A stretch of 64,000 nt of DNA, taken from contig OZ034970.1 in the NCBI GenBank assembly GCA_964030785.1, forward strand, positions 1,991,911-2,055,910. The letters run 5' to 3'. Position numbers and translations under genes: made by a program. Below are positions 24,501 through 37,200 of the stretch, one piece after another. The first letter of the stretch is position 1, and each line of letters begins with the position of its first letter. The notes under the pieces were generated by a model, which saw only the letters and a program-made list of their open reading frames with translations, was not told the origin of the DNA and did not search any database. Origin of the DNA: Siderastrea siderea. Its lineage: Eukaryota; Cnidaria; Anthozoa; Scleractinia; Rhizangiidae.

Positions 24501-26837
24501 GGCATTTTACGCCCTACCCTACTCCTAAGTCGTCGGGTGTCAATGTCTTCAATCAGGACCTCTCTGTTTGCGATGGTAACCGTGTTAACGCCTACGTGTT
24601 TCTACCATTCTCATTGGTTGGCCCTCTTTTGCGCTTCATTGCGTTAACGAATGCAGTTGTTATAATGGTGGTACCGAAGATGTCCCCCTTGCCCGGGTGG
24701 TGGCCGTTATTGAACGTGTTGGCAACTCAAAAGAGTTTTGGTGTCCAAAGAAAGGGTCAGCTGATGCGCTCCTTTTCCCTTCAAAACATGGCACTGTACT
24801 TGGTTCATCCCCCATGACCTTGTGGGCGTTTTGGATTGGACGAACCACGTCGTGAACAGCCCAAAAGGACAAACTTTTTTCTTTCAGCCTCTGCCGATGG
24901 TACCCAGACTCTTCTAACCATCAGTATCGTGCCTGGTTTGTTCCAAATCCAATGATTATGATTTTCGCTATTGTCAGAGGTGTGGCTATCAACTTTAAAA
25001 GAGGGCCTGCCAAACCATGAAGAGTCTCGATGTGGCTATCGACCTGTCTTGTATAATGGGGTGCAAGCAAGTTTGGGTTGCTAGGCAACAATCCACTCCG
25101 TATCAGAAGCAAGAGAGTGCATTAGAAATAGAATTTAAGAAAATTTTAGAATCTACTACACAAAGAGACATGTGCACGGCAATACCAGATGATGTTGTGG
25201 ATTTCTTGATTTGTAAGACGGCACCTCAAACAGTTTTGCCCTTAAGCGTCATGCAGACTCATCTGTAGGCCCAGTCACTGCAGTGGAGGTCAACATTAGT
25301 TTGTGCGGTTTATTGAAGATCCCTGTTGGACAAGGATTCTTGTTCAGGCCCTTGAACCCATCAGGGGAGGGTTTTCACAGTCGGCCGCGACACAAGCGCG
25401 ACTCTCGATGTACGCTAGTCAGACACCACCCTTTGCTAATCGGAGCGTCGCCCTACACGGCTTGCGAAGTGGCTGTGAAATTTCTGTGGCAATCGTTGGA
25501 ACAAAGCTTGATGCAATCATGGATCACGTGGGTTGGAAGTCCCTGTCCACTACTTAAGGTTACTCCGGACCTTCGCGGGTGTCCTCCCGTCCCCTCCGGG
25601 AAAAAATTCGTCTGCGCGCCATTTTAAAGGAAAGCACGGCAAACTATATATCGTGGGAAAACTTAATAAATGCAGATTTCAGAACAAAATATGAATTGCC
25701 GGTTCTTTTAATTCCACAAAAGAAAATTGCAAAAATGACTGCGAAAATAACCACGCGTCATTCCGGCAAACAAATGAATTGATAGGGTACCAAAATTCGG
25801 CAGATTTCTGTGAAATTTGGCCTAAACGTTCCTTAGATGTTGTGAAACAAAAGTATGTTGGGGATTTTTGAAATTTACAATATTTCACCCGTGGCGATCT
25901 TTAATGCAATGCCCATCGCGCATTCTTGGCTTCTCGAACTTGACAGATTAATTAAAAAATAACCAGTCAGAATATCGAAAAATGCTGACACAGTTTTGAT
26001 GATTGATCCTTTGGGATTAACACTGTGCAGTTATTTTGCCAATGCGCTTGGATTTGATACCCTATTAATTTAATTGAATGACACATGATCATTTTCGCGG
26101 TTGATTGCGATTTTCTCTTGCGGAATTGAAGAAACCGGCAATTTATATTTTTTCCTAGATCTACATTTATTAAGCTTTCCAACGATATATAATTTGCCGT
26201 GTTTTCCTTTAAAATGGCGCACATACGAATTTTTTCCACGAGGATACCCGCGAAGGTGCGGAGTAACCTTAACCCTGGTGGAGCTGCTCACGCCTTGTCT
26301 TCGTTAAAAATAGATTTAGCGGATGTTAACAAGGAGCACAATAATTTACGTGGTTTTACTAGCATTCTATAGTAGATTTAGTTGTCTCTTGGTTGCCGTT
26401 AAGGGACAATTCTTGTTTGAAGGCGCTTTGAAGATCAGTTAGGGTTGGGGAAATTAATTTAGTTAAGGATTGGGTAGGATAAGGGGTCTATTTGGTATAT
26501 CTATCTGGATTAGCTAGGGGGATTCTACGGCGATATGCGCAGTCTGGGGTGACCTTCCCATAACTAAATGCTAATGAGTATGCAAGAAGGATAACGGACT
26601 ATTTTTATAGCTTATTAATATTCATTAGACTTCGCGCATACTATATAAGCGTGTGTTAATTATTCATAGTTGTCAGTTTGACTAAATTTGGTGTGAGTCG
26701 CCCCACCCACCCACCCACCCCTTCTGTTTACTCTATTAGCACCTTCGTGTCTTCCCCAGCGAGCTTGCTCGTCTGGGATGACCTTCCCATAACTAAATGC
26801 TAATGAGTATGCAAGAAGGATAATGGACTATTGTTGT

Positions 26838-26868
<31 letters not shown>

Positions 26869-29800
26869 GATGATGTTGTTGTTGTTGTTGTTGATTACAT
26901 AGCTGTTGTCACCAATTACGAAAGACCACCCATCACCAATTACGGAAGACCATAAAATAAGAGCACTAAGGGTGTCAAAAAAAATCTTGACAGCGATTGA
27001 CTTGAAGGTTCTCTGGGACTTTTTATTATGTTACGCTTCTCTCTCCAGCAACCTCGTAGAGTAAAACTGTAACATGTTCAACGAGTTTATTCTGCGACTA
27101 GCTTTTGCTTAAAAGTAAACACGTAAGACGTGCGGATGGAGTCTTGATGCATTTATTGATCTTTTTCTTTTTCCAATAGAGATCGTTGGAACGTTTTTGA
27201 CCTTGTCATCCTCTCCGTCTTCGTCTGTGCGATAGTCCCGCTCAGAATAGTCACATGGGTGGAGTCAGAACCAGTAACGAACAACCGGCTGCTGCAGATC
27301 GCCGGTTATCTCTATGGCTTGAACACCATGCTACTTACTTTCAGAGCTTTTGGTTCCATTTTAGAGACATTTGAAGGAGTTGGCACGATTCAAATCGCCT
27401 TGTTTCACATCATTAGAGACGCAGTTGTAGTAGTGCTACATTTTATCGTAATCACTCTGGCTTTTTCAAGCATAATAACTAAAGTATTTGTGGCCGAAAC
27501 GTCTATGGTTGAAGAAGACACCGAAAAGAACCCGTAAGTGAAGAAGTACAAATTATCACCTGTGTTGTATCTTCTCTTTTTCGTTTGAGAGATAACTCGT
27601 GTTTTTCATGCGCAAAACGAGTCGTACAGTGCAGGGTAGCATTTTCAAAAACCGTTTGAAATATTAAAAAGTCACCGTTTTAAATTTTAATATTAAAATA
27701 TTTCAAACAGTGACCTTCTATGACCGCACTATCCTTCTACAAGCTCCTAGCGCCAAACACCACATATGGAAAGCAATTTTAGTTTCTTTAAGCCATTTTA
27801 TTTCAATTCTATGCACTTGAAATGGGGTATACTTTGAATTAGCGAACATTTTCCACACGTATTTACGTCTACTTTTTGTTGCGTCTTAATCACTGAGGAA
27901 GAGGCAGTAGCCCCGAAACGTCTTGTTTTCTGGAACTTTTAATTCAGCGCACCTGTCAAAAACTGCCAAGTTCTAATACCATGAGCTATAGGAAACATGT
28001 AGTTCGAGTTCTCACCGAACGTTGTTTCAAGGAAACAGCGCTGAAATATGTCGACATTGCAATAAATTTATCACCTTACCGTCAGTTCTGTTGTCTTGTG
28101 CGTTTGATCTCCACATTTTCTTCTGCAAATATCCCTGTTCTCCTCCGATTTCCTATAGCTCATGTTCTTACTCTACTTTAGGCAGCCGATTACAATCCGA
28201 TATAAATCCTTACAATTCGCAAATTGGATAAAACAACACAACGCCGGCGACGCGTCACGCGAGTCACAGCACGTGCTTGGTCCGCAGTGTTCTGTTGTGC
28301 AGAACAAAGCACGTGGAATTGTTCGCCTAATAAACTGTGGTTGTTTACCATTTACAAAAGCTTTCCGGAAATTCCGGTTGGAACTGTAAATGGTACACGA
28401 CTTTTCGGGTCGTTCCACAGGTAGCCAAAGCTTGAGTTATGACTGAAAACTAATAACATTTTATGAAATAAACTGTCTCTTTGTTTATGTCTTACGTACT
28501 TGCTATCTAGGGCAAAAATTTGCTCTCCGAGCGAGAATAATGCATGGTTCAATTCTACCTGTTACCATGCCCCCCCCGGGCATACCCCCGGGGATTTGCA
28601 ATTTTGTTTTCATTTGGCGGTCTATTCCCCACCCCCGGGCACGCAGCAAGAGACAATTCCCCACCCCCGGGACTCCTCATCGACCACAGGTACATTGTTT
28701 TGTGTACAAAGCATAGATTACGATATTGATTTCCGTACAGTAGCAAAACCAGACGTTTTGATAAGAACTTAAACGCTTTTCTAGAGTTTCTTGAACGAAG
28801 GACACTACATGTATAATGTCTATATCTGAAAAGAAGAAAACTGAAGAAAAACCTCTAACCGCACTGGCCTACGGCTAGCGAGTAAAGAAATGGTCTTCGC
28901 CACGTGATTTATTCTACATATAGCACATACGCACAAGAGGCCCGTGAATGAAAATTGATGGCAGCATTTTAAAGGAGTTTTTCTTAGCTTGTTTCATAAG
29001 AATGAACACTGGACTGACACCTGTTTAATATAAAGCCGTGCATCCGTTTTCATATAAAGTCTTCTTAAGTCGTCTTAGAATATACATAAATACGCTTAAG
29101 AAATATTTCTTTGTTTGTGACGAACGCCATCCATTCGAGTACACATCAAAGGCACATTCGTTTAACAATTTAAAATAAAAGTACCTTCGAATACAGATTT
29201 TAATTTTGAGAGATTATTCTTCTCTACCCAATCTGCTGCAAATTCTAGAGAATCTCACTGGAAATAGGCAGTCTTCTCCACGCGGTCCGGCGTCAACCGA
29301 GAAGTGACGTACTTCACAAGAACAACAAGAAGTTGTATTCGATTTGCCCCACCCCCCTCCCCCCGGGACAAGACGGCTTCAAACAATTCCCCACCCCCGG
29401 GACCGAAGGGCTGGACTTGTCCCCGGGGTTGCCCGGGGGGGATGGTAACAGGTAAAATTGAACCATGCATAAGCGTCTTTCTAATTTTTGCTCCCAATTA
29501 GTATTATAATATCATGCAAGGTTGCACACTAATCTGCCATTTCACCCGCACAAAAGCATACCTCTTTTCACTAAATGAGCTATATTTCTTGAAATGCGCC
29601 ATTTCCGCTCACAATTTCCTCAAACCTGAATGAATCCGTAGTCGAAAAACAACTATACACCGGAAAAGTTTCATCTTTCCCAACATTTGTCACCATAAAC
29701 GGCAATATTTTGAGCTTCTTGTATAAGAAATCAAATGTCGGTATTCGACCGCCGACCTTTGCGCACAAATATATGCAAATATGCTAATCTCATCTCGCTG

Positions 29801-31201
29801 TTCTCTTCTCACTGGACAATTCGCACAATGGCGTGGACATGATAAAAGCTACTGTGTTGGTGTGCGACGTTTTATGTTTGAAGCGTGGCTATTTGTTCTT
29901 GCTCACCGTGCACGCCTCCCCGACACAGTAGATGTTGTCTTGTACGATTTATTTAGCATATTTGCATATATTTGTGCGCAGAGGTCGGCGGTCGAATACC
30001 GACATTTGATTTCTTATACAAGAAGCTCAAAATATTGCCGTTTATGGTGACAAATGTTGGGAAAGATGGAACTTTTCCGGCGTATAGTTGTTTTTCGACT
30101 ATGGATTCATTCAGGTTTGAGGAAATTGTGAGTGGAAATGGCGCATTTCAAGAAATATAGCTCATTTAGTGAAAAGAGGTATGCCTTTGTGCGGGTGAGA
30201 TGGCAGATTAGTGTGCAACCTTGCATAATATTATAATACTAATTGGGAGCAAAAATTAGAAAGACGCTTATTCTCGCTCGGAGAGCGAATTTTTGCCCTA
30301 GATAGCAAGTACGTAAGACATAAACAAAGAAACACTGTTCATTTCATAAAATGTTATTAATTTTCAGTCCTAAGTCAAGCTTTGGCTACCTGTGGTAGTT
30401 CCAGTGGGAAATTTCCGGGAGCAACGCAACGTCTGAAAAGGTAGTCCTGCTTTTCCGGACGGAATGTTCCAAACGGAAATTCGTGTTCCATTTGTTTAAA
30501 CCTAATCTTTGATACCAGTTGCAGGCTCTCGCGGCCATTTTCTGTCCCAAAATTAGAGAGCTATAAGCAACCACGAAGGTGACGGGAAGGAATAGTCACT
30601 TTTAAATGATTTCACAATCTTTTAAACTTCTTGGCGATTATTCCGACTCGTTTTGCCCAGTTAATGTAGTCGAAGTATCCAGGAGCTGAATTTGTAATGA
30701 CGGCGTTTCAATAGAAAATTCATTAGAAAATAGCTATGTGTCCCCAGTTCGCGCCCTGTCTTTACAGGGTGCACCACAGGCAGCCCAAGCTAAGGTTGAC
30801 AGCTGCGCATAAATTAGACTGTTTTTTCCACGCTATGCATAATAATGACATCGGCAACAGTTTAAGAGTTAGTATGGAAATGATACAAAACGTCTCAAAT
30901 TGCCACAAATCAGAAAAAAGTCGAAATAAAAATGATTTACCTTACTTCATTGTTGTATTGGTCATTATTTGAGGGCTTCCTGGGCTGGTTTGAAGCTTTT
31001 TGGGCGAGAAATTGAGGTTTATATTTTTCATGTTTACTGAACGTTTAGAACTAATTAAAGTTAAAAAAGTCATTTTCATACTAACTCTTAAATGTTGCCG
31101 ATGTCATTATTATGCATAGCGTGGAAAAAACAGTCTAATTTATGCGCAGCTCTCCACCTTAGCTTGGGCTGCCTGTGGGTGCACTTGACCCGTAAATAAA
31201 G

Positions 31202-31251
<50 letters not shown>

Positions 31252-34200
31252 AAAAACCAAAATTCACCGTCGTGTGTTCGCGTTCTACACCAAACTTTGA
31301 ATTTTGTCATTTCACGTTGTAGTTGTGCACAAAACGGCCAAGAAAGTAGTTGTTTTGTTAATTAAAGCTTTTGTTTTGTGACCGTCTCGTTAGTCGTCGC
31401 CGTCATGCAAATTTTTTCGTAAATGGGAGGGATTTCTGCAAACGTTAAGTGCCAGTCCCGAACGGAATTTTCCACTTATACGGAAATTTGCTTACCATTT
31501 GCCCAAACCGCAAACCGACCGGTTTCCCAAGTAAGTGGTAAACAACCTGTGTCTTCCACAAGTCCCAATAGGCCCACATGTGTCTCTAAGCGTGCGATAC
31601 ATTTCACAGGAATGCCAGTGCGCCTTATTTAAAACAGGAACGTGACAACGGATAATACATACACTAGTTATTTATAGATGTTTGTTTCTTTTCAGTACGT
31701 GCAACAAAAGTGGCATTTTCTGGTGAGTGTATGTTGTTAGACCTCGTCCAAACGTTGGCGCGCTTGGCTACCGTGTCGCACGATGCTGAATGGTGTCGAT
31801 TCAACTTCTCTTTTGTTCTCAGGGGTAAAAACAATGTTGAATTCGTTTGGCTGGCACGTGCAACAATGCTGAACACATGCACGTGCAAGATGCACCAATT
31901 TACATAGTTCATCAACATCCAACATCATTCAACAGGGTGGCCAAACGCGTTCGACAAGTTTCAATTTTTTTTCCAAGATGATGTTTTAGCAGAACCTGCC
32001 GTATGATGGCTGCATATCTCTACGACCCTTTTTGGCAAAGGTTTGTGAGAATCAGTAGCTATGGTTACGAGATATGACGTCACAATTAGCGTGTGGTCAA
32101 GCCATTTTTTGGATAAAAATGTGTGTTGTGTTTCTTAACCCTTTTTCGGTGAAAAAAGCACAAAATGCCTTCAAAGTGTTTAATTATGTCATGCTGCCAT
32201 CTCTTGATAATTTCTAATTCTGAGTAAAAGCCAAGATGGTGGCCATCTTGGCCTCCATTTTGAATGAGGACACAGTCCCCCAGCAGCGCCACAACCCATA
32301 ATATCTAGATCTACTTCATCATATTTACTTCACTGGCTATCTACTAAATGTAAAAACTTTTCAAAACATTGTTGAAAAAAACCCAAGAGGTACGTCCAAG
32401 GGTTAATTAAACAATCAGTTTGACAATTTTGAATGGAGATGTCGTACCCGTTTGCTCACTGCGCTCAATGATGTTGAACCCTTTTGACAAAGTTGTTCGT
32501 TTTCCGTTTCATACTAAGGCAACAAAGATGGTTTAGTTTTCCTTTAAGCTTAGCAAACTATCTTGCGATATACCCCTCCACCCGCCGCTTCCAATGCAAT
32601 GAAAAAAGTCGCACATGTCAGCACCTTGATACAATAATATATTAACATTTTTATGAGGTGGAGGAAGGGGGACCATAAAATTTAATTAACTTTCAGTAAA
32701 TTAAATTCCACCACTTGCTTTTTTGCCTTTTTCGTTTTTTTCTGGAGAGCCACCTTGGTAAAAGGAGTGTCAATGTTGTCATCATCAAATGTCTTAGGGA
32801 GCGACATAAAATTAGAAAAAGCAGCGTTAGAATAAGGAAAGAAGACGCGCACTAAGTGGCCCAGTATTTATCTAATGGCACTTTGTAGCCATATTTAAGT
32901 TTGTTTTAATTTTTCTTTGTTTTTTTTTTCTTATTATTCTAGCTGGTGGAAGATAACTTCTCAGCTTGGCCTGTCTTTGTTGGATTTATCCGATGGATTG
33001 GATTTCTTCAAATCAAGTGATTCTTTATCAGAGACTCTCGCTCATCTGTTATTTGCCGCTTATCTTGTCATGGCGATCATCCTTCTCATTAACATGCTCA
33101 TTGCGTTGCTGTCCAACACGTACCAGCGAGTGCAGGTAAGTACAGACTGCTACTTATGTTCGGTCAATTTGTTCGGTTCACGAGACGTTTGCGTCAACGT
33201 GTCGAACCTAAATTCCGTTGTGTGCGACTCCTTGAAGGCATATTGTCAGCTACAAACCTTATAGCTGTAATCGTATCCGTTAGCTTATAATTTCCTTCTA
33301 CTGTTCCCCTTTCGTTGTTTGATTGTTTTGTTGTTTTCCTTAAAGTTTTATTCGTCCATCGGCATGTCTTTGGCAATGATTGTACGAAATCGAGTTTTAA
33401 TGAACTCATGGCCAGCGAGAAAAGCAATGTCCAGTTGCATTGGCTATGAGTCCATTCACGACCAAATTAAGTGGAATAATTATTGTTTTACAATATACTC
33501 AACCACAAGATGATACGCAAATTATTTGGTTTCTGAGCCTGGGTTGAGGGGGGGGGATCTCGAAAAGTATTAACGCTCTTGTGGTGAAACTTGGCACGTT
33601 TTTAGCACGTCATTACCTTAACAGATTGGGCCTATGACGTGTCATGACGTCACAATGACATCACAGACCAGCCATTTTGAATTGAGGCCGTCATCTTCAA
33701 TCCTATCCTGTAGTCATACAGTTGACAATGACGACATCGAAAAACATATGAATTTGTTCTAAGAAACATACTTAATCACAACAAGCACAGCAAAAGTCAA
33801 GGATTATCTTCTTCTTACAAACGAAGAGGAAGAAACTGAAAAAAAGACTGAAAAAAGACAGAAAATAGTCAAAATACACTCCTGAGTAGACGGTTGCTAT
33901 GGAAACGTCAATCATCATAGGCACGTCATTGACAAAGGAAAAGTTTCTCTGATAAATTTTAGGAAAAGTCACGAGATCTGGTGGTTATTCGTCTAGCCGT
34001 TTAAAAGTTATATTTCGTTAAAGTCAGCGCGGGCACAATGTGCCCCCCCCCCCCCTTCTCTCTCTCTCCAGGCTAAATAGGGTTAAGAATGAAGGAAACA
34101 AACAGTGTAAATGCATTTTAAAAACGTGCGCTATGGAAATAAGGTAGTAGTTATATTCTGCGTCGTATAACATCAGTAGCGAACCAATGATATTGATGAA

Positions 34201-37200
34201 ACTGCAATATCTTTTGATGAGTAAATTTCAGTTATAATTATTTCTCTCTTTCACATCTGCTGACGCACTGGGCTTAGCGTGAAGCATTCCTACCAAGAAA
34301 CAATTTAAGGCTCGGTCGCAACATTAAAGTGAAAGTGTGGGTCAAAAATCAAAGTATGATAATGACATTTTAACGAACTTTTTTTTCAGGATAATTCTCG
34401 GAAGGAGTGGGCTTTCCAGAAAGCTATTACAAACCAGACGTACCGAAACTATCATCCCATACCTGTTCCTTTCAATATCATTTCTATTCTTGCTGTGGGG
34501 TTCTGTTGTCTACGAAAGAAGAAAGCAGATAGAGCAGATGAATCAGAAGGATTTCAAGTAAGTTATTCGTTAAAAGTAATTAAACTTCGAGTTACTCATG
34601 CTGCTGTTTTTGAAAGGGACGCCATATCAAAGCAACCGTGTGTGTGTGGGGGGGGGGGGGGGGGGTCTAACGCACGCCAGAGCGTTTCCTTTTACTTTCG
34701 TGATTCGCGTATTGAAGCTATTACATGAGACGCCAACGTGATAATAAGAGTTTGCAAAACTGGAAAAAAAGATCTAATTAATTTGGCTTGCCTGTTTGTT
34801 TGTTTGTTTGTTCGGGTCTGTGTGGTGCTGATTTGTTTGCTTGTTTGTTTTTGTTTTGTTTTGCTGAAATTCCATTACTCGTGCAAATACAGGAAAGCTT
34901 CATATGTTGTCATACATTAAAGCATCATATGCTTTGATAAAAATATTGAAAATAACCAGGGAACCTTGCAAGAGTAATCTCATTAGCAGAATATAAATGT
35001 TTAATTCCCGTTTTAGGAAGCATCGCTGGACAAAATAGTAGACTTTCTTCAGCTTGCGTACAGGCTCAAATACGGGGATTCCTTTCCTCCAACAGGTAAC
35101 GCACTGTAACGATTTACTGGGGAAATTAAAATCACTCATTCGTGAGCGAGCGATAACTAGAAACTGAATGTTCCCTTTCCTCGATTGTTTTCGTTCTCAT
35201 CAAACGCCAAAGAACTCTTGTTTTGGTGTCTGGTGGCTTGCTATTAACGTGATGATGTCAAAACTGATGCATGAAAAGGAAAGCACACACCTTCCTGTTG
35301 CTGCCCATGGCTCACAATTGTCTGTGCTTAAGTTTCCTAATTGCATGGTTCGTGTAGTGTGGTCTTACCTCTCAGGCGGTGAATGAAATCCAGGAGTGTA
35401 ATAATTTAAATAATCCTGAAACTTTAACTAAGGCCACCACGATGCTCCCTATTTAACATATTCTACAAACCATTGAGTCAAATCTTAAAGGAAAATTTCA
35501 TATCGATAAATTTTTTTACGCTTCAGAAAAAAAAAAGCAATTTTAAATTTGACCAAATTCGTGGCCATAAATGTCCTAAAATTTTTGTTTCTTGACTCCA
35601 AAAAGCTGATTTTTTTTTAATCCGAGATCCGACAAATTTTACCTTTCTCAAGGCGATCTCTAATTCCTCGAAAAACTTCTAATCACGATCGCATGCTTTG
35701 TGATCCCTTATCTTAGACACTCGTTCGATGATCCCACGCTTTTGATCCCCAATACTACCCTTTTAATCCCTGAAACCCCATATGCCGTTACGACCCTGTT
35801 TTAGACTGGAGCTCAACCAGTCGTTATTTTGATGCATTTGTCGGGAGAGAATAATAGCCCCTGGAATCACCCCTGCCCGCTTCCATGAATCACCCCTTTT
35901 AAAAATGGATTTTAAAAAGTGGTACTAATCACCCCAGTCATTAGTGATTACTGTAGGGAATGCAAAATGGAAAAGCATTATTATTTTTATATATATATTT
36001 TTTATTCTGTTCAGGTAAACTCGACCAAGTGCTTGACGATACAAAGAACACTGAAAGCATGGTTAATCAAGTCCTTTACAGATCCTTTACAGAACAACAC
36101 GCCTGTGATAAAGCTCTACTGACTTCTGGTCCAAAGGTACTGATCATGTGTGAGATGATCCTTTTGGGGGGAATTAACAAGACACCTCCTTGCTAAGTGA
36201 GAGGTGCTGAACCACGTAGCTTGGATCTTGGGCGTCGCCGTCTCATGACAGTCCAACTCACTTAAACATTCTATTTTAGATTACAATGTTGTGGATCAAA
36301 ACGGATTAACCTTTATGTCATGTGTTATTCTGTGGTAAAGGAACTTACAGAAAGTGACTTACATTGGCTGCGTGTGGACGATACTCTAAGTAACTCACTC
36401 GGCGAGACTAATTAGAAAAATACGCAGTCGAGGACTGCATGTGACTCAGGCATAAGAGATTTAATAGGAACATAGAGATCTAGAATAGGACATAAGACAG
36501 AGTGTAATTTGAAGTCTCCTTTATATTATTCGCGAAATAGAGATAGTAAATGAAGATAATTAGGACCTTGTAATTCCATCTTAAAAAGGACGGACCAGTT
36601 TACTGAGCTGACTAGATACTCATGCATGGAAAAATTCTTCTGACAGTCATTGTTGTTATGTAAATTAGGTGTTTCACGCTTTTATGCAATGATGTCTAGA
36701 GTGAACGCACTAAATTCATCCAACAAATATTACTAAGTTACTAAATAGTGTTGATAACAATAATTAGAGAATCAACATAATCTATCATCGATTTTGCACT
36801 ATTTTTGTTTCACGGATCAAAGTGAGTTCACTCTATTATGGCTGTATTTCAATGTATGATCAGTGAAATTCAAAAATAACAATACATGTATCTTTATTAA
36901 CTTCTATAGTTCAACAGGAACAAAATAGAGGCTTAAATACAATATATCAATAAACGATTTTAATTATTATATTAGATTATATAAAACAATATATCAATGA
37001 CCAATGTCAATTATGTAGATGATATAAAACAGTATATCAATAAATGATGTTTACTAAGATACAGTAGCAATGAATATAAACTTTGAATAATACAATATAT
37101 TAATAAATGATTTTAATTATACCAATTATATAAAACAATACATCAATAAACAATTTCAACTATGTAGGTGATATAAAACAGTATATCAATAAACGATGTT

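Larger units (their letters stand above)
20175..26830 (+). mobile_element. DIRS/PAT-like tyrosine-recombinase retrotransposon, degenerate
   Basis: Complete outline of a YR retrotransposon in sense orientation in the channel intron between S2 and S3. In order: terminal repeat A1; a hairpin-rich minisatellite; a gag remnant with a CCHC knuckle; RT; RNase H; tyrosine recombinase; then B1, A2 and B2. The A1...B1-A2-B2 layout is the split direct repeat arrangement known for PAT and Ngaro elements, while the RT-RNase H sequence (YIDD, then DCRIDAQVDS and SNAHRD) is of DIRS type. Stops and frameshifts break every domain, and a second element interrupts the recombinase, so it cannot act on its own. 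Confidence 0.8.
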
